From: CBDIHP01 sp965279195
Lineage (GTDB): Bacteria; Planctomycetota; Planctomycetia; Isosphaerales; Isosphaeraceae
Direction: 5' to 3'
Length of the DNA: 64,000 nucleotides
NCBI GenBank assembly: GCA_965279195.1
Contig: CBDIHP010000047.1
Location: forward strand, 124,001 to 188,000
Part shown: positions 34,795-44,594 of the stretch, one piece after another
How positions within the stretch are numbered: position 1 is the first letter of the stretch
Layout of the letters: every line of letters starts with the position of its first letter
The notes under the pieces: model-generated
Seen by the model: the letters and a program-made list of their open reading frames with translations, nothing else
Told to the model about the DNA's origin: nothing
The model's database searches: none
Position numbers and translations under genes: made by a program

Positions 34795-37700
34795 CTACCT
34801 GAGCGTCGAGAGGTATTCGATCACGTCGCGGAGTTCGCGGGGCGTGAGAACCGGGCCCATTTTCGGCATGGCCGACCGCGCGGAGGACCGCTCGTCCACC
34901 TCGCTGGCGGCGAATTCGAACGCGCGGCGGTCGGGCCCCTCCACGACGATCTTGGCGCCGGATTCGGATTTGATCACGCCCGTGATCACCCGTCCATCCG
35001 TCAACGAGAACGCAAACGTGCCGAACCCCTGCGCGATCTTGGCGTCGGGTTCGATGAGCGATTCGAGCAAGCCTTGCCGGTCGAGCCGCGTGGCCACCTT
35101 GTCCAGGTCGGGTGCGGCCGTACCGCCGGCCCCCCTGACCGCGTGGCAACGGATGCACTGGGCCTGACGATGCCCAGAGAAGAGGGCCTTGCCTCGCTCG
35201 GCATTGCCGCCCGAGAGGCTGAGCCGAAACGGAGCGAGCGGGTCGGCCTTCGAGAGGCTCGCCTCGCGGTTCTTGAGGATGTTCAAGAGAGCAGGCGTCC
35301 CCCGCGTCCTTGCGGTCTCGACGACATCCAGACTGATCTCATCGGGCAGACGTTCCGACGTGAGCCATCGTTCGAGCAACGCGTCGACCTGCTCGTGCTT
35401 CAGGGTGCCGAGCAGGACGATGGCATCCTGACGCTCCGAGACGGGTACGGCCGGATCGGCGAGGACGGCGGAGATGGTGTCGAACGCGCGGCTGGGGTCG
35501 AGGCCCGAGAGGATCCTACGGCCCTCGGCCCGGAGTGAGGGCACATCGCTCGCGAGGGCGATCTCGACGGCCTTCGCCAGGCGTGTCGAGCGGCGGGCAT
35601 CGAGGAGCCGAAGGGCGGCCAACCGCGTGGGCTGGTCGCGTCTCGGATCGGCGACAACGGCCGAGAATCTCTCGTGGTCGGGCAGGCCCATGCGATTGGC
35701 CGCGTCGATTATTTCCGCCGAGTGCGGGTTCCCAACATCATCCAGAAGTTGGAACGCGAGTGCTTGAACAATCGCAAAGATGGGCGTTCCGTCACGTTTC
35801 GGCAGGGGCCGCCAGAACCCGTTCACCCGGTCACGCGGGTTTGGATTGGCCCAATCGCCGAGGGCGCCGACCGCCTCCGACCGCACTCGGGCGGGAGCAG
35901 AGCTTCGCGAGGCGAGCCGCGCCAGGCGGCTGGCCTGCTCGGGCGTGCCCAGCCGGAAGGCGGCGTGGATCGCCCGCCGGGCGAGGGGTTCGGCATCGGG
36001 GCGGTCAAGGACATCGAGACGGTCGAGGAGTTTGGCCAGTTCGGGCGTCGCGGCGTCGATCGGCACATCATTGATCGCGCGGGCGGCCTCGGCGACGAGC
36101 AACGGGTCGGCGTCGCGGAGGAACTGCGCGATGCGCGGATCGGCCTCCCTCCGCAGCACCAGCAGCACGGCCATCCGGACGGCCGGGCTCGCGTCGCCGG
36201 CGTGTCCAAGCAAGGCATCGACATTTCCAAGCCCCAGCAACCCCATCATGCCGGCGTGTCGGAGGAACGGGTCGCGGTCGGCGTTCTCGCGGAGCAGGGC
36301 AAGGAGGGGTTCGAGGGCCTGGAGATCGCCGAGGTTGCCGATCGCGATGGCGGCGAGGCTGCGGACGTGGAGGTCCGGGTCGCGCAAAAGGGTGAGAAGG
36401 TGAGGAGCCGAGGATTTCGCCCCGGCATCGCCCAAAGCCTGGGCGGCCTGGGCGCGGACGTCCGCGTCGGAATCGGCCAGGGCGTCCTGGAGCGCGGCGA
36501 TGGCGGATGTGTCGCGGGCCTTGCGGGCGATCTGGCCGAGGCCCCAGACGCCGTGCAGACGCGCGAACAGGATCTGATTCTTATCGATCGCTTCCCTGAA
36601 CACGTTCACGGATGACGGCCCCTTCACGGCCAGGGCCCACTGGGCACGGAGGCGAACGCGCATGTCGTCGTGAGACAGGAGGGGGCCGAGCCGGTCGACG
36701 GGGAGTTGGCCGAGGCCGTCGCGGAAGAGGGCGCTCACCTGGGCAATGCGGGGGTCCTTGATCGATTCGGGATCCGAGACGGTGTAGATCCGTCCCTCAT
36801 TGTTGCTGCCGTCCCACTGGAGCCGGCCGAACTCGCTGAGGTACATCTTGCCGTCGTAGCCGAAGTCGACGTCGGTCGCCATCACGGGGGTGACGACCTG
36901 GTGCTCGTCGGTCATCTCGAAGCCGGCACCCTTCGGCTTGAGCGCGAACGACTCGACGCCGCCGTTGGATGTGAAGTTGCAATAGAATAAGTGATCCTTG
37001 TAGCGAGCCGGCAGCCCGAGGCCGGGGTAGGCCGCGAAGCCCGAGGGGCCCGCGCCGAGCTTGCCGACGGGCGGCACGATGTAGGCCGGCTGGCCGGGGT
37101 GGGGCAGGTGCCAGAGCTTCTCGGCGTGCCAGGGGCCGGTGAGGTAGGGCTCCTTGAGGGTCTGGTACGACATGTTCCAGCCCGAGTGGCCGCCCTGCAT
37201 CACATAAACGAGTCGGGCGTGGTCGCCGAGGTCGCAGTTGTTGTCGGCGGCGAACAGATTGCCGCGATTGTCGAAGGCGAGTTCCTGCGGGTTGCGGAGG
37301 CCGGTGGCGAAGACTTCGAGGTTCGAGCCGTCGGGCTCGCAGCGGAACACGGCCCCATTCCGCGGGCCGTGGAGCGTCTTGCCTTCGCGGGTGAGCAGGT
37401 GATATCCACGGTCGCCCACGGAAAAATACAAGCGGCCGTCGGGCCCCCAGACGAGCCCGTGGAGGTCGTGGCCGAGGAACGCGGCATTCACGCCGAAGCC
37501 GGATTGCAGGGATTTGCGGACGTCGGCCTTGCCGTCATTGTTCGTGTCGCGGAGGAGCCAGAGGTTGGGGATGCAGGTCAGGTACACGTCGCCGTCCCGG
37601 ACGATCACGCCAGCGGCGAGGCCGTCGAGCGGGCCGTTGAAGCCGGCGGCGAACACCTCCGAGCGGTCTGCCTTGCCGTCGCCGTCGCGGTCCTCAAGCA

Positions 37701-38079
37701 AGCGAACCTGGTCGGAATGCCTGGTGAACCAGGACATCCCGCCTTCGAAGCGGTCCTCGAACTTCTTGTACATCTTCAGGCGATCATCGGTCGTCTGGAG
37801 CTGCAAATCGTCCTCGAGCAGGAACGGCCTCGTGCGGTTCTCCTCGGTGCCGCGGTTGAAGCGGAACTCCTCGGCGACATAGACGCGGCCCTTCTCGTCG
37901 ATGCAGAAGGCCACGGGGTTGGCCATCTGCGGCTCGGCGGCGAAGTTCTCCAGTTTCCAGCCCGGCGGCACCTTGAAGCCGCCGATCGGACCGATGTTCT
38001 GGGCCCGCGCAGGGATCACACAAAAGAGGGAGCCGAAGGCAAGTGTCACGCCCATCAGTCGCACGAGTCGATTGAACAT
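34795..38079 (-). CDS. PVC-type membrane-bound dehydrogenase: propeller, HEAT repeats, cytochrome c
   Basis: 1094 residues with a signal peptide to about 26 (FCVIPARAQ). An N-terminal sorbosone/glucose-dehydrogenase-like six-bladed propeller (about 30-440: GWKLENFAAEPQMANPVA, LLEDRDGDGKADRSEVFA, ATGLRNPQELAFD) is followed by a long alpha-helical HEAT-repeat region (about 460-930) and a C-terminal cytochrome c with CIRCH (C975, C978, H979) and the heme-following LTDGRVITGVI stretch. This arrangement is a hallmark of Planctomycetes and Verrucomicrobia and is thought to oxidise sugars or other carbonyls outside the cytoplasm. The product probably acts together with the cytochrome/DUF1553 protein encoded 71 bases downstream. 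Confidence 0.9.
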   Translation of the reverse strand: MFNRLVRLMGVTLAFGSLFCVIPARAQNIGPIGGFKVPPGWKLENFAAEPQMANPVAFCIDEKGRVYVAEEFRFNRGTEENRTRPFLLEDDLQLQTTDDRLKMYKKFEDRFEGGMSWFTRHSDQVRLLEDRDGDGKADRSEVFAAGFNGPLDGLAAGVIVRDGDVYLTCIPNLWLLRDTNNDGKADVRKSLQSGFGVNAAFLGHDLHGLVWGPDGRLYFSVGDRGYHLLTREGKTLHGPRNGAVFRCEPDGSNLEVFATGLRNPQELAFDNRGNLFAADNNCDLGDHARLVYVMQGGHSGWNMSYQTLKEPYLTGPWHAEKLWHLPHPGQPAYIVPPVGKLGAGPSGFAAYPGLGLPARYKDHLFYCNFTSNGGVESFALKPKGAGFEMTDEHQVVTPVMATDVDFGYDGKMYLSEFGRLQWDGSNNEGRIYTVSDPESIKDPRIAQVSALFRDGLGQLPVDRLGPLLSHDDMRVRLRAQWALAVKGPSSVNVFREAIDKNQILFARLHGVWGLGQIARKARDTSAIAALQDALADSDADVRAQAAQALGDAGAKSSAPHLLTLLRDPDLHVRSLAAIAIGNLGDLQALEPLLALLRENADRDPFLRHAGMMGLLGLGNVDALLGHAGDASPAVRMAVLLVLRREADPRIAQFLRDADPLLVAEAARAINDVPIDAATPELAKLLDRLDVLDRPDAEPLARRAIHAAFRLGTPEQASRLARLASRSSAPARVRSEAVGALGDWANPNPRDRVNGFWRPLPKRDGTPIFAIVQALAFQLLDDVGNPHSAEIIDAANRMGLPDHERFSAVVADPRRDQPTRLAALRLLDARRSTRLAKAVEIALASDVPSLRAEGRRILSGLDPSRAFDTISAVLADPAVPVSERQDAIVLLGTLKHEQVDALLERWLTSERLPDEISLDVVETARTRGTPALLNILKNREASLSKADPLAPFRLSLSGGNAERGKALFSGHRQAQCIRCHAVRGAGGTAAPDLDKVATRLDRQGLLESLIEPDAKIAQGFGTFAFSLTDGRVITGVIKSESGAKIVVEGPDRRAFEFAASEVDERSSARSAMPKMGPVLTPRELRDVIEYLSTLR

Positions 38080-38104
38080 CCCCGGTTCCCTCGGATTGTT
38101 GATG

Positions 38105-39460
38105 TCAGCGGACGTAGATCGGATTGGCGTAGATCCAGGGGCGTTCCTCGCCGTCGAGGATCACCGACGCCTCGACGCGGTAGGCACCCGGTCCGGGGAT
38201 CTCGGCGGTCCAGTCGGACACATCCTTGCCCTCGGCGACAACCTTGCCGGCGGCGATCAGCTTGAGGCGGCAGGGGGCGGTCGTCTTGACGCGGACGGAC
38301 TGGCCCTTCGCGAAGGTCACCTCATCGCCCATCAGGTGCGACTTGCCGTCGGGGCCTTCGAGGGTGAACGAGAAGCCGGCGGGGTCGCAAACCCAGTCGT
38401 GGGCGACATAGACGCGTCCTCCGCGCACGGCGGCGCGGATCGTCGTTTCGTCGAGTGAGCTGGCGAGGATGTGAGTGCTGGCGTTGCGGAACGTGCGGTG
38501 ATAGGGGTCGAGGTCGATCCGGGCGAGGATATCGCCGGGCTTGTGCCCCTTCGTGAGCTGGCGGATGCTCGGGCGGAGCGTGGCCTTGACCTTCTGCATC
38601 TGTTCATCCTTGTCGACGTTGGTGCCGACGAGGACGGTCGTTTCGTCCACCATCTTGGTGAGCAGGATCTGATTGTGATGGCAATCATTCGCGGCGACGC
38701 CGGTGAGCCGGCGTCCCTTGAGGCCGAGATCCCACTTGTCGAGGTACTCGGGCTGACGGCCGCAGTGGAAGGCGAAGACCTCGTCGGGGTAGAGTTCGAG
38801 ATTCTTGCGCAACTCCTCGATCGCTCGCGGATCCGTCATCTTGAGGACGAGGCCGAGCACGCCGGCCTTGTCTCGCTTGGCGTCGTAGTGCCGGTTGTAG
38901 ATCTCCAGGCCGTCGAGCCCGTCCATCGGATGATCAACGCGTTCTTCGATGTGAGACAGGAAGATCAGTCCATCGTTCGCGGTGATGACCTTGATGAATT
39001 CGGGCGTCGGCAGGTCCATCTTCGCCATCACGGAGGACGTCGGGCTGATGAGGAAGCCTCGGGCCTCGGATCCGGGGATGAACAGCACGCCGTCGCGGCC
39101 CCCGCGCCAGCTGTCGTTGATGAAGTCCGTGGGGGGGCGGTGGTGGTTGCTGAGGAAGATGACGCTCACGCCCGCCTTCTTCGCCTCGGCGAGCATCTCG
39201 GGCCGGGTGCCGCCGGTGTGGGCGGAGTCCTCGGCATGGGCGTGGAAGCTCGCGCGGAAATCGATGAGGCCGGCGGGGGGCGTGAGATTCCTGCGAGACT
39301 TACGGAGTCTCTCGGCGTCTTCGTGGGTCGCCTTGAGGCGGGGTGTGGTCAGCCGCTCGACGGAGTTGCGCGTCTTCAAGTCTTCGGCTTGAAGATGGGT
39401 TGAGAACAGCAGGAGTGTGGCGATCATCGCCAGGGGCAGCCAACGGCGGGGATGCATCAT
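38105..39460 (-). CDS. CehA/McbA-like PHP-domain metallohydrolase, secreted
   Basis: 451 residues, start at 39460, signal peptide MMHPRRWLPLAMIATLLLFSTHLQA. The metal motifs of the PHP fold are FHAHAED (H73, H75), SNHHRPP (H106, H107), GSEARG, and later FLSHIEER and ANDCHHNQ. A C-terminal beta-sandwich (about 350-451) ends IYANPIYVR, as is common in exported planctomycete PHP proteins. PHP enzymes hydrolyse phosphoester or carbamate-type bonds; the substrate here is not known. Together with the propeller gene starting 25 bases downstream it looks like part of one exported catabolic operon. Confidence 0.82.
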   Translation of the reverse strand: MMHPRRWLPLAMIATLLLFSTHLQAEDLKTRNSVERLTTPRLKATHEDAERLRKSRRNLTPPAGLIDFRASFHAHAEDSAHTGGTRPEMLAEAKKAGVSVIFLSNHHRPPTDFINDSWRGGRDGVLFIPGSEARGFLISPTSSVMAKMDLPTPEFIKVITANDGLIFLSHIEERVDHPMDGLDGLEIYNRHYDAKRDKAGVLGLVLKMTDPRAIEELRKNLELYPDEVFAFHCGRQPEYLDKWDLGLKGRRLTGVAANDCHHNQILLTKMVDETTVLVGTNVDKDEQMQKVKATLRPSIRQLTKGHKPGDILARIDLDPYHRTFRNASTHILASSLDETTIRAAVRGGRVYVAHDWVCDPAGFSFTLEGPDGKSHLMGDEVTFAKGQSVRVKTTAPCRLKLIAAGKVVAEGKDVSDWTAEIPGPGAYRVEASVILDGEERPWIYANPIYVR

Positions 39461-39486
39461 CGGTCTTCCGGAGGAGGAAAATCAGA

Positions 39487-39660
39487 TCAAGGGAGGATTT
39501 CCCGGACGGCGATCGGCGGCAATGCCTCTCCCGCGATCGTCGGCCGGACCATGCCGTCGGCCTCGACGATCGCACGGCCCGCGTACTCCCCGCGCGGGTC
39601 CGGCTGCGAAAGCACCTCGACTCGGCCGTCGATCAGGTTGACGAACCAGGTGGCACCACG
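39487..39660 (-). pseudogene. Remnant of a Uma2-family (DUF820, PD-(D/E)XK) endonuclease gene
   Basis: Reading the minus strand from 39660 to the stop at 39487 gives about 57 residues: TWFVNLIDGRVEVLSQPDPR, then an alternating middle, then LPPIAVREILP. This is the usual C-terminus of Uma2 endonucleases, in which a (Y/W)-I-V-(D/N)-L strand is followed by R-x-V-E-V and a final I-x-V-x-x-L-L-P. The catalytic N-terminal two thirds are absent, and the fragment directly abuts the DUF1501 stop at 39662. It appears to be a gene end left after deletion or insertion. Uma2 genes are present in many copies in planctomycetes. Confidence 0.65.
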
Positions 39661-39661
39661 C

Positions 39662-41107
39662 CTACGACAGGATCCCCTTGACGAGCTTGCCGTGGACGTC
39701 GGTCAGGCGGTAGTCGCGGCCGGCGTGGTGGAAGGTGAGTTTCTCGTGGTCGAATCCGAGCAGGTGGAGGATGGTGGCCTGGAGGTCGTGGACGTGGACC
39801 GGGTCGTGGGCGACGTGGAAGCCGAGGTCGTCGGTGCCGCCATAGGTCAGGCCGGGCTTGATGCCGCCGCCGGCCATCCACATCGTGTAGGCCTGCGGGT
39901 GGTGGTCGCGGCCCTGGCTGCGGCCGAGCGCGGTGTTGGTCTCGACCATCGGCGTGCGGCCGAATTCGCCGCCCCAGATGACGAGCGTGTCGTCGAGCAG
40001 GCCCCGACGCTTGAGGTCCATCACCAGGGCGGTGGCGGCCTGGTCGGTGGTGGCGCAGTTGTTCTTGAGGTTGCCCGCGACGTCGGAGTGGGCGTCCCAG
40101 CCTTCGTGATAGATGTTCACGAAACGAACGCCTCGCTCGATCATGCGTCGGGCGAGAAGACATGCCCGCGCGAACGAGGGTTTATCGGGGTCGGCCCCGT
40201 ACATTTCGAGGGTGGCCTTGCCCTCGGACTTCAGATCCATCAGCTCGGGGGCCGAGGTCTGGAGCCGGAAGGCCATCTCGTAGGAGGCGATCCGCGTGGC
40301 GATCTCGGGGTCGCCGACGGCGGCCAGGCGTTTGTTGTTCAGCTCGCGGACGAGGTCGAGGCTGTCGCGCTGGAGCTTCGCGTCGACGCCCGGCGGGCTG
40401 GAGACGTCGAGGATCGGGTCGCCCTGATTGCGGAGGCGGACGCCGGTGTAGGTGGTGGGCAGGAAGCCGCTGGACCAGTTGGCCGGGCCGCCGCTGATGC
40501 CGCTGCCGGTGGACATGACGACGAAGGACGGCAGGTTCTTCGTGTCCGAGCCGAGCCCGTAGAGCACCCACGAGCCGATGCTGGGGCGGCCGGGCTGGGA
40601 GAAGCCGGTGTTGAAGAAGATCTGCGCCGGCGCGTGATTGAACTGGTCGGTGCGCACCGACTTGATGATGCAGATGTCGTCGACGATCTTCGCCAGGTGC
40701 GGCAGCATCTCCGAAAGCTCGGCGCCGCTCTTGCCGTGCTTCGCGAACTTGAACCGGGGGCCGAGCACGGCGGCATCCGGACGGATGAACGCATACCGCT
40801 GGCCCATGATGACCGACGGCGGCAAGGGCTTGCCTTCCAGCTTCGTCAGTTCGGGCTTGTTGTCGAACAGGTCGAGCTGGCTGGGCGCGCCGGCCATGAA
40901 CAGGTGGATGACCCGCTTGGCCCTGGGCGCGAAGTGCGGGGCCCGGGGCGCGAGGGGGTCGCGGGCGGTGGGCTGCGCGACGTCGGCGGCACGCACCGCG
41001 CCTTCGCCGAGCAGGCCGGCCAGCGCGATCTTTCCGACGCCCACGCCGCAGTCGCGGAAGAAGTGGCGGCGGGTGACGAACTCGGAGACGGCGTTCCAGG
41101 TGTTCAT
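39662..41107 (-). CDS. DUF1501 protein, Tat-exported
   Basis: 481 residues. The N-terminus TRRHFFRDCGVGVGKIALAGLL is a twin-arginine signal. Family motifs: FMAGAPSQLDLFDNKPEL, WDAHSDVAGN, VIWGGEFGRTPMVE, RDHHPQAYTMWMAGGGIK, VHDLQATILHLLGFDHEKL and HHAGRDYRLTDVHG. It is more distant from the copy at 30361 than from the partial copy at 63057, so the copies are not recent duplicates. The gene starts eight bases after the stop of the cytochrome/DUF1553 gene at 41115, the usual operon order (DUF1553 then DUF1501). Function is as for other members of the family and remains unproven. Confidence 0.92.
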   Translation of the reverse strand: MNTWNAVSEFVTRRHFFRDCGVGVGKIALAGLLGEGAVRAADVAQPTARDPLAPRAPHFAPRAKRVIHLFMAGAPSQLDLFDNKPELTKLEGKPLPPSVIMGQRYAFIRPDAAVLGPRFKFAKHGKSGAELSEMLPHLAKIVDDICIIKSVRTDQFNHAPAQIFFNTGFSQPGRPSIGSWVLYGLGSDTKNLPSFVVMSTGSGISGGPANWSSGFLPTTYTGVRLRNQGDPILDVSSPPGVDAKLQRDSLDLVRELNNKRLAAVGDPEIATRIASYEMAFRLQTSAPELMDLKSEGKATLEMYGADPDKPSFARACLLARRMIERGVRFVNIYHEGWDAHSDVAGNLKNNCATTDQAATALVMDLKRRGLLDDTLVIWGGEFGRTPMVETNTALGRSQGRDHHPQAYTMWMAGGGIKPGLTYGGTDDLGFHVAHDPVHVHDLQATILHLLGFDHEKLTFHHAGRDYRLTDVHGKLVKGILS

Positions 41108-41114
41108 GGTTCGA

Positions 41115-44100
41115 TCAACCTTTCGTGACCATCTCGTCGAGGTTGAGGATCGCCCGCGCCAGGATGGTCCAGGCCGCGCGCTCGACGGCGTCGCCCGGGC
41201 CGGGCCCGGCGATGGCCGCGGCGTCGATTTCCTTGCGGACCAGCCGGTCGCGCTGGGCCTGATAGAAGCGTTCGAGGAGCCGGAGTTCGTCGCGGCCCGG
41301 CTCGCGCGAGAGGCAGCGGCGGACGAGGCCGGCGATGCGTTCGTCGACCGTCCCCTCCCGGGACGCGGTGAGCTTGCCGAGTGCCTGGGCGGCCTCCTGG
41401 AACACGGTGTCGTTCAAAAGTGTGAGCGCCTGGAGGGGCGTATTCGAGACCTCGCGGCGGGCGAGGCAGAACTCGCCGCTGGGGCCATCGAAGGTGGTGA
41501 ACATCGCGTAGGGGGCGGTCCGCTTGCTGAAGGTGTAGAGCCCGCGCCGGTAGCGGTCCTCGCCCTGGCTGACGGTCCAGCTCACGCCGCCGTAGGAGCC
41601 CTCGGTGGAGACGCCCGGCGGCTGCGGCGGGAAGACGCTCGGGCCGCCGATCTTCTCCGAGAGCAGGCCGCTGACGCGCAGCGCCTGGTCGCGGACCTGC
41701 TCGGCGTCGAGCCGCACGCGAGGGCCACGGGCCAGGAGGATGTTCCCGGCGTCGCGGGCGAGCAGGGCGGAGGCGACGTCGGACGCCTGCTGATAGGTCG
41801 AACTCGTCACAATCAATTTATGCATTGCCTTGACCGACCAGCCCCGGTTCATGAATTCGACGGCCAGCCAGTCGAGCAGCTCGGGGTGGGTCGGGGCCTC
41901 GCCCTGATAGCCGAAATCCTCGGTCGTGCGGACGATCCCGCGCCCGAAGAAGGCGGTCCACTGGCGGTTCATCACCACGCGGGCGGTCAGCGGATTCTCC
42001 CGCGAAACCAGCCACTTCGCCAGGGCCAGCCGCGTGGGCGGCTCGTCCTTCGCCAGGCCGGGGAGGAATCCGAAGACGGCGGGATTCACCGGGTCGGTCG
42101 GCTGGAGCCACTCGCCCCGGTTGTGCACGAACGTCTTGCGCGGGTTGTTCGCCGGGCGTTCGTGCATCACCAGCGCGGTGGGGAACGCCGGGACCTGCTT
42201 GCGGAGGGCATCGATCGCCTCGCGGAACTTCGCCAGCTCGGGTGCGACGGTGAGGAAGTGCCGGAGGATCTCGCGATCCTGCTCGGACGAGCGTTTTTCC
42301 TTCGGCAAGAGCAGGGCGGCCTCGACGGCCTGGGGGAGGTCCCCCCTCAAGACCGGCCGGGCATCGTCCGTGACGGAGATCCGGAACTTGCCGAGGTTCG
42401 CGGCGTGATACCGTTCGAAGAGAAGCTGGATCTCAATGGTGGACGCATTCTCAAGCGGCTGCGCGAGGTGGTAGATCGCGACGTGCCGCTTGCCCTGGCC
42501 GCCGTTGATGGTCCAGCCGGTCTGGGGGTCGCCGTCGAGCGTCGTCGTGGTCGGGAACGCCGCCTTGATATTGACGGGCGGCTTCTTCTTCTTTGCGTCC
42601 CCCTTGGATACCGTGTCCTTCGGATCCGGCTTTGGCTCGGGTTCCTCGGGCATGCCGATCTTGAGCGGCACATTCCGGCCGCCGGAGGAGGCGGAGATTT
42701 CGCTGAGGAAGAAGTCGCCGGCGGGGCCTTCGTAGTACACCCGGCCGGGCCCGCCTCTCGGCAGGCGGTCGTCCGGCAGGGCTTCCAGGCGGATGGCGGT
42801 GATCTTCTTCAACGGGGCGGGATATTCGAGCGTGTAGACATCCCGCTTGGTCTGGTCGCCGCTGACGAAGATCACGCCCGCCCCTTCGTGCGTGAGCAGG
42901 GGGACATTCGAGCCGGCCTTGATCGGTTCGACGGTCGTCCAGCGCACGGCGTCGCGGGCGGCCTGGTCGGCCCATGCCTTGAGGGCGGCCTGGAGTTTGG
43001 CGTCGCCGCCGGGGAAGTCGCGGGGCAACTCATCGATCTTCGCCGCGATCTTCGACTCGATCTCCCGGCGCTTGCGGGCGACCTCCTTCGACGGCACCTG
43101 CATCTCGGGCTCGTCGGCGTTGTCCATCAGGGCCATGAACGAGTAATACTCGCGGTGCGGGATCGGATCATATTTGTGCGTGTGGCACTGGGCGCAGCCG
43201 AGCGTCAGGCCGAGCCAGGTGGTGGCGGTGGTGGCCACTCGGTCGGTCATCGCGTAGTAGCGGAACTCCAGCGGGTCGATGCCGCCTTCCTCGTTCAGCA
43301 TCGTGTTGCGGTGGAACCCGGTGGCGATCTTCTGCGAGGGGGTCGCGCCCGGCAGCATGTCGCCGGCGATCTGCTCGATCGTGAACCGATCGAAGGGCAC
43401 GTCCTTGTTCAGGGCGTCGATGACCCAGTCGCGATAGGGCCAGACCGAACGCGCGCGGTCCTTTTCATATCCATTGGTGTCCGCATATCGCGCCAGGTCG
43501 AGCCACTTCCGCGCCCATCGCTCGCCGTAGTGCGGCGAGGCGAGCAGGCGATCGACGGCCTTCTCCACCGCGTTGGATGAGCTGTCGCCCAGGAACGCAT
43601 CCAGCTCGGCGGGCGTGGGCGGCAGCCCGATGAGGTCGAGCGACAGGCGGCGGAGCAGGGTGGGCCTGTCGGCGGGTCCCGAGGGCTTCAACCCCTCGCG
43701 GTCGAGGCGGGCCAGGACGAACGCATCGATCGGATTCTTGACCCATTCGGGCCGGCTGACCTTCGGCGGCTCGGCCTGCCTCGGCGGCGCGTAGGCCCAG
43801 TGCGACCTGTACCCGCCGCCCGAGGCGATCCAGCGGCGGATGGCCTCCTTGTCGGCCTCGGGCACGACGACCTTGGACGAGGGCGGGGGCATGACCTCGG
43901 TCGGGTCGTCGGAGAGCAGTCGGACCAGGAGTTCGCTCTCGTCCGGCTTGCCGGGTACGACGGCGGTCGCGCCCGACTTGGTGGGCTTCGTGGCGGACTC
44001 CTGCAGGTCCAGCCTCAAGCCGGCCTTGCGGGTCTTGTCATCGGGCCCGTGGCACTTGAAGCAGTACCGCGCGAGGGCGGGTCGGACCTTCGTCGTGAAC

Positions 44101-44195
44101 AGGTCGGGCTCGACGGGCTCGGCGGCGGATGCGAACGTTGCGAACGAGCATCCGAGTGCGAGGCCGAGGAGGGTGGTCCGGGCGGCCGTTCTCAT
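41115..44195 (-). CDS. Planctomycete cytochrome c / DUF1549 / DUF1553 protein
   Basis: 1026 residues, start at 44195 behind GGAGGACCC, signal peptide to about 24. PSCyt1 heme motif CFKCH (C45, C48, H49) and MPPPSSKVVVPEADKEAIRRW; DUF1549 with GERWARKWLDLARYADTNGYEKD and CAQCHTHKYDP; a central beta-sandwich preceded by a Lys/Pro/Glu-rich linker (EPEPKPDPKD); and DUF1553 with VSRENPLTARVVMNRQWTAFFGRG and VSNTPLQALTLLNDTVF. Exported. It is operonic with the DUF1501 gene at 39662. The open frame continues far upstream of 44195, but that part runs through a repeat element and the antisense of the next gene and is not coding. Confidence 0.93.
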   Translation of the reverse strand: MRTAARTTLLGLALGCSFATFASAAEPVEPDLFTTKVRPALARYCFKCHGPDDKTRKAGLRLDLQESATKPTKSGATAVVPGKPDESELLVRLLSDDPTEVMPPPSSKVVVPEADKEAIRRWIASGGGYRSHWAYAPPRQAEPPKVSRPEWVKNPIDAFVLARLDREGLKPSGPADRPTLLRRLSLDLIGLPPTPAELDAFLGDSSSNAVEKAVDRLLASPHYGERWARKWLDLARYADTNGYEKDRARSVWPYRDWVIDALNKDVPFDRFTIEQIAGDMLPGATPSQKIATGFHRNTMLNEEGGIDPLEFRYYAMTDRVATTATTWLGLTLGCAQCHTHKYDPIPHREYYSFMALMDNADEPEMQVPSKEVARKRREIESKIAAKIDELPRDFPGGDAKLQAALKAWADQAARDAVRWTTVEPIKAGSNVPLLTHEGAGVIFVSGDQTKRDVYTLEYPAPLKKITAIRLEALPDDRLPRGGPGRVYYEGPAGDFFLSEISASSGGRNVPLKIGMPEEPEPKPDPKDTVSKGDAKKKKPPVNIKAAFPTTTTLDGDPQTGWTINGGQGKRHVAIYHLAQPLENASTIEIQLLFERYHAANLGKFRISVTDDARPVLRGDLPQAVEAALLLPKEKRSSEQDREILRHFLTVAPELAKFREAIDALRKQVPAFPTALVMHERPANNPRKTFVHNRGEWLQPTDPVNPAVFGFLPGLAKDEPPTRLALAKWLVSRENPLTARVVMNRQWTAFFGRGIVRTTEDFGYQGEAPTHPELLDWLAVEFMNRGWSVKAMHKLIVTSSTYQQASDVASALLARDAGNILLARGPRVRLDAEQVRDQALRVSGLLSEKIGGPSVFPPQPPGVSTEGSYGGVSWTVSQGEDRYRRGLYTFSKRTAPYAMFTTFDGPSGEFCLARREVSNTPLQALTLLNDTVFQEAAQALGKLTASREGTVDERIAGLVRRCLSREPGRDELRLLERFYQAQRDRLVRKEIDAAAIAGPGPGDAVERAAWTILARAILNLDEMVTKG

Positions 44196-44387
44196 GGGTC
44201 CTCCTTCGAGCGGGGCGGGGCGGGCGAGGCGCAGGCAGGCAGGGCGGCGGGGGAGGTCGGGCGAGAAAGCGCCCGAATTCGGTGATAGCCTGGGCTCGGT
44301 CCATCCATTATAGATGGTGAGACGCGACGCCGGAATGGGGAGCCCGCCCTGGCGGATGGTCCGCTCCCCCCTCGGGGTCGAGAGACC

Positions 44388-44514
44388 AGGCGCTGGGGGC
44401 GGGTCTCCAGCCCCTTGGATTTGTGCAAGGACAGGAAACGGGTCTGGAGACCCGGTTCGGTGGTACGGCGGAGCAAGGGTAGGGGCGGGGTCTGGAGACC
44501 CGCGCCGAGCGCCT
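44388..44514. repeat. GGGTCTCCAGACCC-type inverted repeat element, copy D
   Basis: 127 bp, the shortest complete copy. It lies in the 399-base divergent gap between 44195 and 44595. The ends are AGGCGCTGGGGGCGGGTCTCC and, inverted, AGGCGCTCGGCGCGGGTCTCC, with a GGGTCTGGAGACCC palindrome in the middle. The rest of the gap shows no gene; promoters for both divergent genes must lie around this element. Confidence 0.8.
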
Positions 44515-44594
44515 ACGATTCGCCCATCGCCTCGGACTCTCCCGGCGCGAATCAAGGCAACCGCAAGGAAAAGCACGTCAAACGGAGCCAAATC

